Shown here: positions 25,211 to 32,275 of the stretch, one piece after another
Layout of the letters: every line of letters starts with the position of its first letter
How positions within the stretch are numbered: the first letter of the stretch is position 1
NCBI GenBank assembly: GCA_020634875.1
Contig: JACKAX010000036.1
Coordinates: 1 to 33,476, forward strand
Length of the DNA: 33,476 nt
Source: Anaerolineales bacterium
GTDB taxonomy: Bacteria; Chloroflexota; Anaerolineae; Anaerolineales; JABWBV01
Reading direction: 5' to 3'
The notes under the pieces: model-generated
Databases searched by the model: none
The model's input: only the letters and a program-made list of their open reading frames with translations
Told to the model about the DNA's origin: nothing
Made by a program: the position numbers and the translations under genes

Positions 25211-26215
25211 TTAGCGCTCTTTCATCGCGTAAGAACGGAGTACGCGCATGTAGTTGGCACGTTCAAAAGCAGTAGGATCGGCGATGGTTTTTTGGCTCAT
25301 GCTTCCCTGCATCTGGTGGATCGATTCATATTCATTTTCTTCCATCCAGGTGAGGAGATCCATATATACTTTGGAAGTGTAGCCAATCCCGCGAGTGAGG
25401 AGTGCGGACGTCATCATGGCGACGTTAGCTCCTGCCATCATGCATTTTAGTACATCGTGGGCTGTATGGACACCACCCGTGATGGCGATGTCTGCATTAA
25501 CCTGTCCGTGGAGGATGGCTGCCCAGCGCAACCTGAGGCGGAGTTCCTCGGAAGTGCTTAGTGTGAGATTGGGGACGACTTCCAGCGCGTCGAGGTCAAT
25601 GTCGGGTTGGTAGAACCGATTGAACAGAACCAGCCCACGTGCTCCGGCGTTTGCCAAACGCATAGCCATGTTCGCAGTGGCGCTGAAGTAAGGGCTGAGT
25701 TTAACGGCCACCGGAATTTTGATGCTAGAAGTGACGTTTTCGATAAGGTCTATGTACATCTGCTCGACATCTTGTGATGTGGTGTTGGGATCGGTGGCAA
25801 TGTAGTAGATGTTCAGTTCTAGCGCGTCGGCTCCGGCTTCTTCCATCAGGCGGGCGTATTTAATCCAGCCACCGGTGGAATAGCCGTTGAGGCTGGCGAT
25901 GATGGGAATTTGGACTGCTTCTTTGGCTTGCCGAATATGTTCGAGGTAGCCATCTGGACCGAGGTTATAGTAGCTCATGTCTGGGAAGTAGGAGAGAGCC
26001 TCGGAGTAGCTTTCGGAGCCAAAGGAGAGATAGTGGTCGAGGTCAAGGCTTTGGAGGGTGATCTGTTCTTCGAACAGGGAGTGCAGAACCACCGCAGCGA
26101 TTCCTGCATCTTCCATGCGGCGAATGTTGTCCAGGTTTTCGCACAGGGGGGAAGCAGAGGCTACGAGGGGGTTTTTTAGGGATAGATGAAGGTAAGTGGT
26201 CGAAAGGTCTATCAT
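25211..26215 (-). CDS. Dihydroorotate-dehydrogenase-like flavoprotein
   Basis: This 334-residue protein has the FMN-binding TIM barrel of dihydroorotate/dihydropyrimidine dehydrogenases: [17 protein letters not shown] (15-31), [27 protein letters not shown], then [11 protein letters not shown] and [13 protein letters not shown] near the FMN phosphate site. It lacks an added ferredoxin domain. It starts 25 bp downstream of nifJ on the same strand, a neighbour pair seen in other anaerobes in my recollection; its function is not established. Whether the base oxidised is a pyrimidine is unknown, and pyrD of pyrimidine synthesis should not be assumed. CAGGAGA precedes the ATG at 26215. Confidence 0.92.
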   Translation of the reverse strand: MIDLSTTYLHLSLKNPLVASASPLCENLDNIRRMEDAGIAAVVLHSLFEEQITLQSLDLDHYLSFGSESYSEALSYFPDMSYYNLGPDGYLEHIRQAKEAVQIPIIASLNGYSTGGWIKYARLMEEAGADALELNIYYIATDPNTTSQDVEQMYIDLIENVTSSIKIPVAVKLSPYFSATANMAMRLANAGARGLVLFNRFYQPDIDLDALEVVPNLTLSTSEELRLRLRWAAILHGQVNADIAITGGVHTAHDVLKCMMAGANVAMMTSALLTRGIGYTSKVYMDLLTWMEENEYESIHQMQGSMSQKTIADPTAFERANYMRVLRSYAMKER

Positions 26216-26239
26216 GATATTCTCCTGAGATGGCGCGTT

Positions 26240-29200
26240 TTACGCGTGACTCTCTTGTTTTGCCATTTCCTCGTATCGTTTCCATTGTGCCAGGACATCG
26301 GCTTGTGCGTTGGCGAGCAAGGCTTTCGCCCGTTCGGGGTCACTATACACGAGCATGGTGTAGCGGGTTTCGTTGTAAATGTATTTGTCTAATTGGACAG
26401 AGGGGGCTTTGCTATCCAATTGGAAGGGATTTTTGCCCTGCTCGACTAAGCGTGGATCATATCGAAGGAGCGGCCAGTAACCAGACTGGACGGCCAGTTT
26501 GCTTTGGGAAAGGCTGTGCGCTAGATCATAACCGTGATTGATGCAAGGGCTGTAGGCGATAATGAGGGACGGGCCATCATAGGATTCGGCTTCGCGGAAG
26601 GCTTTGACGGTTTGTTGGTCGTCACTGCCGAGGGCGATACGGGCTACGTAAACGTTTCCATAAGCCATTGCCAGGGTAGCAAGGTCTTTCTTCGGGAGGG
26701 GTTTCCCGCTTGCTGCAAACTTGGCAACTGCTGCGCGCGGCGTGGATTTGGACATTTGCCCGCCTGTATTAGAGTAGACTTCTGTGTCCAAAACCAGGAT
26801 GTTTACGTTGCGCCCGGAGGCCAAAACATGATCTAGTCCGCCGTAACCAATGTCATACGCCCATCCATCGCCACCCATGATCCAGACGGATTTTTTTACA
26901 AGCATATCCGCTAGCGAGAGCAAGTCAGCGATTTGGTTGCGGACTAAGTCGTATTTCACATTGGCTTTTTCAGTTTCAAGCAATTCTTTTAACTTCTCAA
27001 CTCTTTCACGTTGGGTCTGAATTTCTTCTTCCGTGTTTTGCGAAGCAAAAGAAAGCTCATTTGCTAAATCTTCACCGATCATTTCTTTTAGCGCATCCAC
27101 TAATTCGTGGGCATATTCGGTTTGTTTATCAAGCGTCAGACGCATACCCAACCCAAATTCGGCATTATCTTCAAATAGCGAATTTGACCACGCAGGTCCG
27201 CGTCCGGTTTTATTCATGGTCCAGGGGGTAGTGGGTAAGTTGCCACCATAGATTGAAGAGCAACCCGTTGCATTCGCAACGACCATTCGATCTCCAAAGA
27301 GTTGGGTTGCCAGTTTGACATATGGGGTTTCTCCACATCCCGCACAGGCCCCGGAGAATTCAAACAGGGGTTCCAACAATTGAACATCTTTCACCAACGA
27401 AGGGTTGAGAAGGTTTCGGTTGGGTTCGGGTAGTTCAAGGAAGAAATCCCAATTTTCGCGTTCACGTTCACGGAGCGGCAGTTGGGGTTGCATGTTGATG
27501 GCTTTCAACGAAACATTTCGCTTGTTTTTTACGGGGCAAACTTCCACACACAGCGTACAACCTGTGCAGTCTTCAGGGGCTACTTGTAGGGTATATACAG
27601 AGTCTTTGAGATCTTTCCAGCGTGCAGGAGCATGTTTGAACGTTTCTGGCGCATCCACCAGCTTGCCGGGGTCATACACTTTCGCACGGATCACGGCGTG
27701 TGGGCAGACCATAACGCATTTGCCGCACTGAATACAAATATCAGGGTCCCAAACCGGAATTTCGAGGGCGATGTTCCGTTTTTCCCATTTGGTTGTGCCG
27801 GAGGGGTAAGTGCCGTCAATAGGCATCGCTGAAACGGGCAAATCGTCTCCTTCACGGGCGATCATGCGGGCTGTTACTTTTTGGACAAATTCCGGGGCGG
27901 CGAAAGGTACGGGCGGAATAAAACCCATTGTACTCGTGACTTTGCTGGGGACTTTTACTTCGTACAAGTGTTCCAGCGTGTTGTCCACGGCTTCGTAGTT
28001 TTTCTGAACAACCGCTTCTCCACGTTTACCGTAGGTTTTTTGGATAGCTTTTTTGATTTGGATAATCGCTTCCTCGCGAGGTAACACACCACTGATAGCA
28101 AAGAAGCATACTTGCAAAATGGTATTGATGCGCCGTCCCATACCGGTTTCTTCCGCCACTTTGTATCCATCCACAACGTAGAATTTCAACTTCTTCTCGA
28201 TGATTTGCGCCTGGATTTCGCGGGGTAACTGCTCCCACACTTCATCCGGCCCGTAAGGGCTGTTAAGCAGGAAGGTTGCTCCGGGTTCAGCGGTTTTGAG
28301 CATATCAATTCGTTCTAAGAATTGGAATTGGTGACAAGCAACGAAATTGGCCCGGTCAATCAAGTAGGTAGAGTGAATGGGTTTGGGGCCAAACCGCAGA
28401 TGGGAAACGGTCATTGAGCCTGATTTTTTGGAGTCATAAACAAAGTAGCCTTGAGCATGGAAATCAGTTTCTTCCCCGATGATTTTGATGGAGTTTTTGT
28501 TTGCCCCAACGGTGCCATCCGCACCCAATCCGAAGAACATCGCCCGCACGGTTTGGGGGTCTTCGGTGGAGAAAGCCGGATCGTATTCAAGACTGCTAAA
28601 GGAGACATCATCGTTGATACCAACTGTAAAGTGATTCTTTGGTGCGTCTTTCTTGAGTTCGTCAAACACGGCCTTGACCATGGCTGGCGTAAATTCTTTG
28701 GAAGAAAGCCCATACCGTCCACCAATGACACGGGGGGCGGGGCTGCCATTCGTGCGGGTTTCAGCCAACGCAGTAAGCACATCCTGGTAAAGGGGTTCCC
28801 CAGCACTGCCGGGTTCCTTCGCCCGATCAAGAACGGCAATGGCCTTGACCGATTTGGGCAACCCAGCGACAAACTTATTTACATCGAAGGGGCGGTATAA
28901 ACGGACTTTCAGCACTCCAACCTTTTCGCCTTGTTTAGTCAAGTATTCTACCGTTTCGTGGGCAGTTTCTGCACCCGAACCCATTAGAACTATCACATAT
29001 TCCGCATCAGGTGCACCCACATAGTCAAATAGGTGATACCGACGTCCGGTCAATTCAGCGAATTTGTCCATTTTGGCCTGGACAATCTGTGGGCATTGAG
29101 CATAAAACGGGTTGACGGTCTCGCGGGCCTGGAAATAAACATCCGGATTTTGGGCGGTCCCGCGAATAAAGGGATGATCGGGGGAAAGGCCGCGTCGTCG

Positions 29201-29809
29201 GTGTTCGCGTATCTTTTCGGAATTTATCATCGCGTCCAGATCGCTCACAGTCAGTTGCTCGACTTTGGCAACTTCGTGCGAGGTACGGAACCCATCAAAG
29301 AAGTGAATGAATGGGACGCGGGCGTCGAGTGTAGCAGCATGGGCGATTAGAGCCATATCCATAGCTTCCTGTACGGAGGCAGAGGATAATAAACCCATGC
29401 CCGTTGCGCGTACAGCCATCACATCACTATGATCGCCGAAAATGGACAACCCCTGAGCAGCAATAGAACGGGCGGCAACATGGATAACTGCAGATGTGAG
29501 TTCACCTGCGATTTTGTACAGGTTAGGGATCATGAGCAGCAATCCCTGGGAAGCGGTAAATGTGGTGGTTAAGGCCCCCGTTTGTAAGGCTCCATGGACG
29601 GCCCCGGCGGCACCGCCTTCACTTTGCATTTCCACAACCTTGGGAGTAGTGCCCCAAATATTAGATTTTCCCTCACTGGCCCATTGGTCAGCCAGCTCGC
29701 CCATGGCAGAAGAGGGTGTAATAGGATAAATGGCAATCACTTCACTGAGTTGATATGCCACGGAAGCAGTTGCTTCATTACCATCAATCGTTACGATAGG
29801 TCTGGACAT
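26240..29809 (-). CDS. nifJ: Pyruvate:ferredoxin (flavodoxin) oxidoreductase
   Basis: This homodimer-type enzyme converts pyruvate, CoA and ferredoxin to acetyl-CoA, CO2 and reduced ferredoxin. Its 1189 residues cover all domains: pyrimidine-binding (IYPITPSSAMGELADQW near the start), the gamma domain, two 4Fe-4S clusters (CIQCGKCVMVCP near 691 and CTGCTLCVEVCP near 747), a proximal-cluster loop (CAGCGETPY near 830), and the TPP pyrophosphate domain GDGWAYDIGYGGLDHV (about 976). Residues 1119-1189 form the usual C-terminal domain. Start at 29809 has GGAG upstream; an extra ten codons to 29839 are not used. The ferredoxin at 7468 may be a partner. It is in an operon with the DHOD-like gene. 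Confidence 0.98.
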   Translation of the reverse strand: MSRPIVTIDGNEATASVAYQLSEVIAIYPITPSSAMGELADQWASEGKSNIWGTTPKVVEMQSEGGAAGAVHGALQTGALTTTFTASQGLLLMIPNLYKIAGELTSAVIHVAARSIAAQGLSIFGDHSDVMAVRATGMGLLSSASVQEAMDMALIAHAATLDARVPFIHFFDGFRTSHEVAKVEQLTVSDLDAMINSEKIREHRRRGLSPDHPFIRGTAQNPDVYFQARETVNPFYAQCPQIVQAKMDKFAELTGRRYHLFDYVGAPDAEYVIVLMGSGAETAHETVEYLTKQGEKVGVLKVRLYRPFDVNKFVAGLPKSVKAIAVLDRAKEPGSAGEPLYQDVLTALAETRTNGSPAPRVIGGRYGLSSKEFTPAMVKAVFDELKKDAPKNHFTVGINDDVSFSSLEYDPAFSTEDPQTVRAMFFGLGADGTVGANKNSIKIIGEETDFHAQGYFVYDSKKSGSMTVSHLRFGPKPIHSTYLIDRANFVACHQFQFLERIDMLKTAEPGATFLLNSPYGPDEVWEQLPREIQAQIIEKKLKFYVVDGYKVAEETGMGRRINTILQVCFFAISGVLPREEAIIQIKKAIQKTYGKRGEAVVQKNYEAVDNTLEHLYEVKVPSKVTSTMGFIPPVPFAAPEFVQKVTARMIAREGDDLPVSAMPIDGTYPSGTTKWEKRNIALEIPVWDPDICIQCGKCVMVCPHAVIRAKVYDPGKLVDAPETFKHAPARWKDLKDSVYTLQVAPEDCTGCTLCVEVCPVKNKRNVSLKAINMQPQLPLRERERENWDFFLELPEPNRNLLNPSLVKDVQLLEPLFEFSGACAGCGETPYVKLATQLFGDRMVVANATGCSSIYGGNLPTTPWTMNKTGRGPAWSNSLFEDNAEFGLGMRLTLDKQTEYAHELVDALKEMIGEDLANELSFASQNTEEEIQTQRERVEKLKELLETEKANVKYDLVRNQIADLLSLADMLVKKSVWIMGGDGWAYDIGYGGLDHVLASGRNVNILVLDTEVYSNTGGQMSKSTPRAAVAKFAASGKPLPKKDLATLAMAYGNVYVARIALGSDDQQTVKAFREAESYDGPSLIIAYSPCINHGYDLAHSLSQSKLAVQSGYWPLLRYDPRLVEQGKNPFQLDSKAPSVQLDKYIYNETRYTMLVYSDPERAKALLANAQADVLAQWKRYEEMAKQESHA

Positions 29810-29827
29810 AAGAAATCTCCAAAATTT

Positions 29828-29862
29828 GGCGGGATGCACCCACTATGGTGATGCATCCCGCC
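29828..29862 (-). promoter_or_regulatory. Hairpin just before the nifJ ribosome site
   Basis: GGCGGGATGCA (29828-29838) pairs perfectly with TGCATCCCGCC (29852-29862). On the nifJ transcript this stem ends about eight bases before the GGAG site. It could protect the 5' end or control access to the ribosome site; no known riboswitch fold was recognised. Confidence 0.55.
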
Positions 29863-29912
29863 GCGAATTTATCCCCAAAATGTTAATGATCCCACTGGAT
29901 TCAGTCAGGTGG

Positions 29913-29954
29913 CAAATGTCCCACATGGCGGAGGACATCTGCCATGTGCATTTG
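29913..29954. repeat. Interrupted dyad in the nifJ upstream region
   Basis: CAAATGTCCCACATGGC (29913-29929) and GCCATGTGCATTTG (29941-29954) are inverted repeats with a bulge; the inner CACATGGC/GCCATGTG is perfect with an 11-base gap. It may be an operator of nifJ or the 3' hairpin of the CBS gene (minus strand, stop at 30031). Confidence 0.5.
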
Positions 29955-30030
29955 GGGATGGGAAGTATGAATTAAATTGACCGAAAAAGTTTTCGTGTGT
30001 TTCCCCTGGCGGGGTTGTTTTCCCGAAGGA

Positions 30031-30453
30031 TTAAATCGGAAAACTTTCCTCTTGTTGGATCACCATACGAAAGATATCGGCTTCTGAGATAATGCCAACC
30101 AAAACGCTATTATGGGTTACGGGTAGTCCGCCAAATTTATAATCCAGCAGGAGCCGCGCGGCCATTTGTACAGGGGCATCTGCCTCGGCGGTAATTACCT
30201 TGCGTGACATTACCCGTTCAACTTTGATTTGCGAAAGCACGTAATTGATCTCAAGCATATCGGGCATCCCCAGTGGTGCGGCTCCACGGATGTCTGATAA
30301 TGTAAGTATTCCAACCAGTTTGCCGTCTTCGACGACCGGCAAACGGCGAATGCGATGTTCTTTCATCAAATGATAAGCATCTACAATGAACGCATCAGGG
30401 GTAATTGTATAGGGATGAGGCGTCATCCACTGGGAAACAAGGGGCTTATCCAT
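30031..30453 (-). CDS. CBS-domain pair protein
   Basis: This 140-residue soluble protein is made of two CBS domains (about 6-62 and 76-136). The first has VDAYHLMKEHRIRRLPVVEDGKLVGILTLSDI, the second has VQMAARLLLDYKFGGLPVTHNSVLVGIISEADI. Paired CBS domains bind adenosyl nucleotides such as AMP, ATP or S-adenosylmethionine and regulate other proteins. The ATG at 30453 is preferred over 30459 because GGAG lies eight bases upstream (only two from the other ATG). It lies upstream of nifJ on the same strand with a 221-bp gap, so it is probably a separate unit. Confidence 0.92.
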   Translation of the reverse strand: MDKPLVSQWMTPHPYTITPDAFIVDAYHLMKEHRIRRLPVVEDGKLVGILTLSDIRGAAPLGMPDMLEINYVLSQIKVERVMSRKVITAEADAPVQMAARLLLDYKFGGLPVTHNSVLVGIISEADIFRMVIQQEESFPI

Positions 30454-30834
30454 ATTCATTTCTCCGAATACCTACACTGAAATTATCAGGTAGCAATGCC
30501 TGTCTATTGAGCCGGAAAATTGTTTTTAGATGACTAAATAGGGGCTGTGGGAAAATCCAAACTTACCATATCATTTCTGTTGTTTCCTCGAAGGGGCAAC
30601 TGTCCCCGTTCAAAAGGGACACCTGCCCTCTGTTTCCTACAGGGAATTTGAATAGCATTTTATAGTGCAAGGTATGCATATATGTGGTTTTTTTGCCCTG
30701 ACGTTTGTCCTTGAAAAGCAGGGACAATTGACCCTACGTGCTTTGTTGGAAGGACGCGATAATAGCCACGTCGTACAGAATAAGCGACCAGGTCATGTTC
30801 AGCCCATACATGACTTGCCATAGCTCCCTCCCGG
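30454..30834. other. Gene-free region with GGGACA-type repeats
   Basis: No convincing coding frame was found between the CBS gene and mobA (divergent). Three related segments occur: GGGGCAACTGTCCCC (30593-30607), AGGGACACCTGCCCT (30615-30629) and CAGGGACAATTGACCCT (30719-30735). The first two pair imperfectly with each other. GTCATGT/ACATGAC (30792-30814) is another small dyad. The promoters of both flanking genes should lie here. Confidence 0.5.
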
Positions 30835-30873
30835 CACACGATCCTGGCCTAAGCACAGAGCCAGGATCGTGTG
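30835..30873 (+). terminator. Strong hairpin upstream of mobA
   Basis: CACACGATCCTGGC (30835-30848) pairs perfectly with GCCAGGATCGTGTG (30860-30873), a 14-bp stem with an 11-base loop, then TTTTAAG. It could terminate a plus-strand transcript from upstream just before the mobA promoter. Confidence 0.6.
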
Positions 30874-30891
30874 TTTTAAGTAATAATTAAT

Positions 30892-30921
30892 TTGACACGT
30901 TCTCTCCAAAATCAGTAAAAA
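30892..30921 (+). promoter_or_regulatory. mobA: Promoter of mobA placed at the start codon
   Basis: TTGACA (30892-30897) and TAAAAA (30916-30921) are spaced by 18 bases, and the -10 box ends seven bases before the mobA ATG. No ribosome site precedes the ATG, so the transcript is probably leaderless. Confidence 0.65.
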
Positions 30922-30928
30922 TCAAACT

Positions 30929-31549
30929 ATGAAAGGTCTTTCTCTTGTTCTTCAAGCGGGCGGCAAATCCAGTCGGATGGGGCGTGATAAAGCCTTGGTT
31001 CCATTCCGTGGGATGACCATGGTTGAGTATATACTTCAACATACAGAAGGTTTAGCGCAGGATACAATCATTATCACAAATACACCCGAACAATACCGTT
31101 TTCTGGGGGTACCGCTTTTTCCAGATGTAATTCCGGATTGGGGCGCGCTTGGAGGGTTGTATTCGGCAATTTATCATGCCTCACAGGAGACTTGTTTAGT
31201 CTTGGCGTGTGATATGCCTTTTGTTAACCAGTCTTTTCTAAGGCATTTGCTTTCCCTTTTGCCAGGTTATGACGCGGTAATTCCTCATCTTGATCCTACG
31301 GGAAACAAAATGCCTGCCTTTGCAGAACCTTTCCGTGCTGCATATCGCAAATCCTGTTTAGGATCTATTAAAGAGGCGATAGGTGAGGGCCATCGACGGG
31401 TTATCAGTTTCTTTCCTCAGATGAATATTCGCTTTATAGATCGCCAGGAAATTGAAGTCTTTGATCCTGGTCTAAAAACTTTTTTTAATGTGAATACACC
31501 TGAGGATCTCCTTGAAGCTGAAAAGATAGCCCAACAGTTTGAGCCATAA
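30929..31549 (+). CDS. mobA: Molybdenum cofactor guanylyltransferase
   Basis: MobA joins GMP to molybdopterin to form the bis-MGD form of the molybdenum or tungsten cofactor. The 206-residue protein opens with LVLQAGGKSSRMGRDKAL (6-23), the nucleotide-binding signature LxGGxSxRMGxDKaL of the NTP transferase fold. It also has CDMPFV (94-99), which coordinates Mg2+ in the family, and FNVNTPEDL near the end. No other cofactor gene or molybdoenzyme is seen in the window. Its promoter lies directly before the ATG and a terminator follows. Confidence 0.95.
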   Translation: MKGLSLVLQAGGKSSRMGRDKALVPFRGMTMVEYILQHTEGLAQDTIIITNTPEQYRFLGVPLFPDVIPDWGALGGLYSAIYHASQETCLVLACDMPFVNQSFLRHLLSLLPGYDAVIPHLDPTGNKMPAFAEPFRAAYRKSCLGSIKEAIGEGHRRVISFFPQMNIRFIDRQEIEVFDPGLKTFFNVNTPEDLLEAEKIAQQFEP

Positions 31550-31556
31550 ATCGGGC

Positions 31557-31584
31557 ATGTCCTCTTTTAAAATGGGACATTTTT
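31557..31584 (+). terminator. Terminator of mobA
   Basis: ATGTCC (31557-31562) pairs with GGGACAT (31574-31580) around an AT-rich loop, then TTTT. The stem is short, so confidence is moderate. Confidence 0.6.
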
Positions 31585-31587
31585 AAC

Positions 31588-31616
31588 TTGACTCTAGTTC
31601 TTAAATTTCATAAGAT
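31588..31616 (+). promoter_or_regulatory. Near-consensus promoter of a compact transcription unit
   Basis: TTGACT (31588-31593) and TAAGAT (31611-31616) are separated by exactly 17 bases. It directs transcription into a stretch with a strong ribosome site, a tiny reading frame and two hairpins, and it follows the mobA terminator. Confidence 0.55.
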
Positions 31617-31662
31617 GAAGGCAGATAAGTTCCTTCCCTAACATCTCAAGGAGGTGCAACGG

Positions 31663-31713
31663 TTGAAAGGACTAAAAACAAAATATGTTCGATTTTGGAG
31701 CGGTAGTTTCTAA
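31663..31713 (+). CDS. Possible 16-residue small ORF
   Basis: A TTG codon at 31663 lies eight bases after AAGGAGG (31648-31654), the strongest Shine-Dalgarno match in this region, and opens MKGLKTKYVRFWSGSF before TAA. The peptide is basic and aromatic. It could be a small protein, a leader peptide, or an accident within a small RNA. A second frame (ATG 31685 to TAA 31811, 42 codons, beginning MFDFGAVVSNYGS) overlaps but has a weaker ribosome site (AAAGGA, 13 bases away). Neither matches a family I know. Confidence 0.3.
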   Translation: MKGLKTKYVRFWSGSF

Positions 31714-31777
31714 CTATGGCTCAAAGAACACTAAACATTTTAGTGGCTTGAGAAAAACTCAAGTTCCCCAAAAGCAA

Positions 31778-31801
31778 ACAGAGCCACCTGAGTGGCTCTG
31801 T
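31778..31801 (+). other. Hairpin in the compact transcription unit
   Basis: ACAGAGCCAC (31778-31787) pairs perfectly with GTGGCTCTGT (31792-31801) around a four-base loop CTGA. A smaller stem, CTTGAG/CTCAAG at 31747-31763, precedes it. No T-tract follows, so it is more likely a structural or stabilising stem than a terminator. Confidence 0.65.
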
Positions 31802-31818
31802 TCGCGTGAATAAAGAAT

Positions 31819-31844
31819 AAGCCTCGCCCCAGCGAGGCTTTTTT
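31819..31844 (+). terminator. Terminator between the compact unit and the PspC gene
   Basis: AAGCCTCGC (31819-31827) pairs with GCGAGGCTT (31832-31840) around CCCA, followed by TTTT. It ends eight bases before the convergent PspC-domain gene's stop and may serve both strands. Confidence 0.85.
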
Positions 31845-31852
31845 GTGTAGTT

Positions 31853-32053
31853 TTACCGTTCTTTAGGAATAATGATCCATAAGAGTAGATAAGGGAGCAA
31901 GCCAGGCGCTCCACCGGGGATGAACAAGATGAAGAAAACTAACCGGAACCAGAAGGGGCTGATCCCGAAAAATTCTCCTAAACCCCCACAAACTCCTGCC
32001 AAAATCCGATCTTTGCGCGAACGCCGTAACGTGTTTTTACCAGTAATAGTCAT
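31853..32053 (-). CDS. PspC domain protein
   Basis: This 66-residue protein is a single PspC domain: a basic N-terminus (NTLRRSRKDR), the ILAGVCGGLGEFFGISPFWFRLVFF signature (17-41 region), and a membrane helix ending LLPYLLLWIIIPKER. PspC proteins belong to envelope stress systems that sense membrane damage with PspA; no pspA is seen here. The ATG at 32053 is preferred over 32083 because GGAGG lies eight bases upstream. Monocistronic by appearance. Confidence 0.93.
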   Translation of the reverse strand: MTITGKNTLRRSRKDRILAGVCGGLGEFFGISPFWFRLVFFILFIPGGAPGLLPYLLLWIIIPKER

Positions 32054-32219
32054 TTTTGTGCCTCCGAATATAGATATATTCACAACGATGTAACATAAGT
32101 TTTTCTAAGGTAGCACAGGTAAAACCTTCAAAAAACTTAGCTTACCAATTATTCACTTTGTTTTACGGCATTACTGGGATTAGGTTGCAGTGGATGATGG
32201 AAATTATTTAGGATGAAAA

Positions 32220-32253
32220 AAAAGATGACTTGCTAATTAGCAAGTCATCTTTT
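32220..32253 (-). terminator. Terminator of the DUF11 protein gene
   Basis: Bases 32220-32236 and 32237-32253 are perfect inverse complements (17 bp), effectively a stem with a 4-base loop. On the minus strand it follows the stop of the DUF11 gene by 22 bases and is followed by TTTTTTT. The other sequence of 32054-32219 holds no gene. Confidence 0.9.
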
Positions 32254-32275
32254 GGAGATATACCAAGGTGGCTAT

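Noticed and set aside
30454..30928. tRNA or other known RNA gene in the largest gene-poor gap
   Set aside because: No cloverleaf, anticodon arm or CCA-adjacent stem could be drawn; only simple dyads are present.
31685..31813. 42-codon frame beginning MFDFGAVVSNYGS
   Set aside because: Not entered as a gene because its ribosome site is distant and it includes the perfect hairpin at 31778-31801, which looks like an RNA structure; kept as an alternative in the small-ORF entry.
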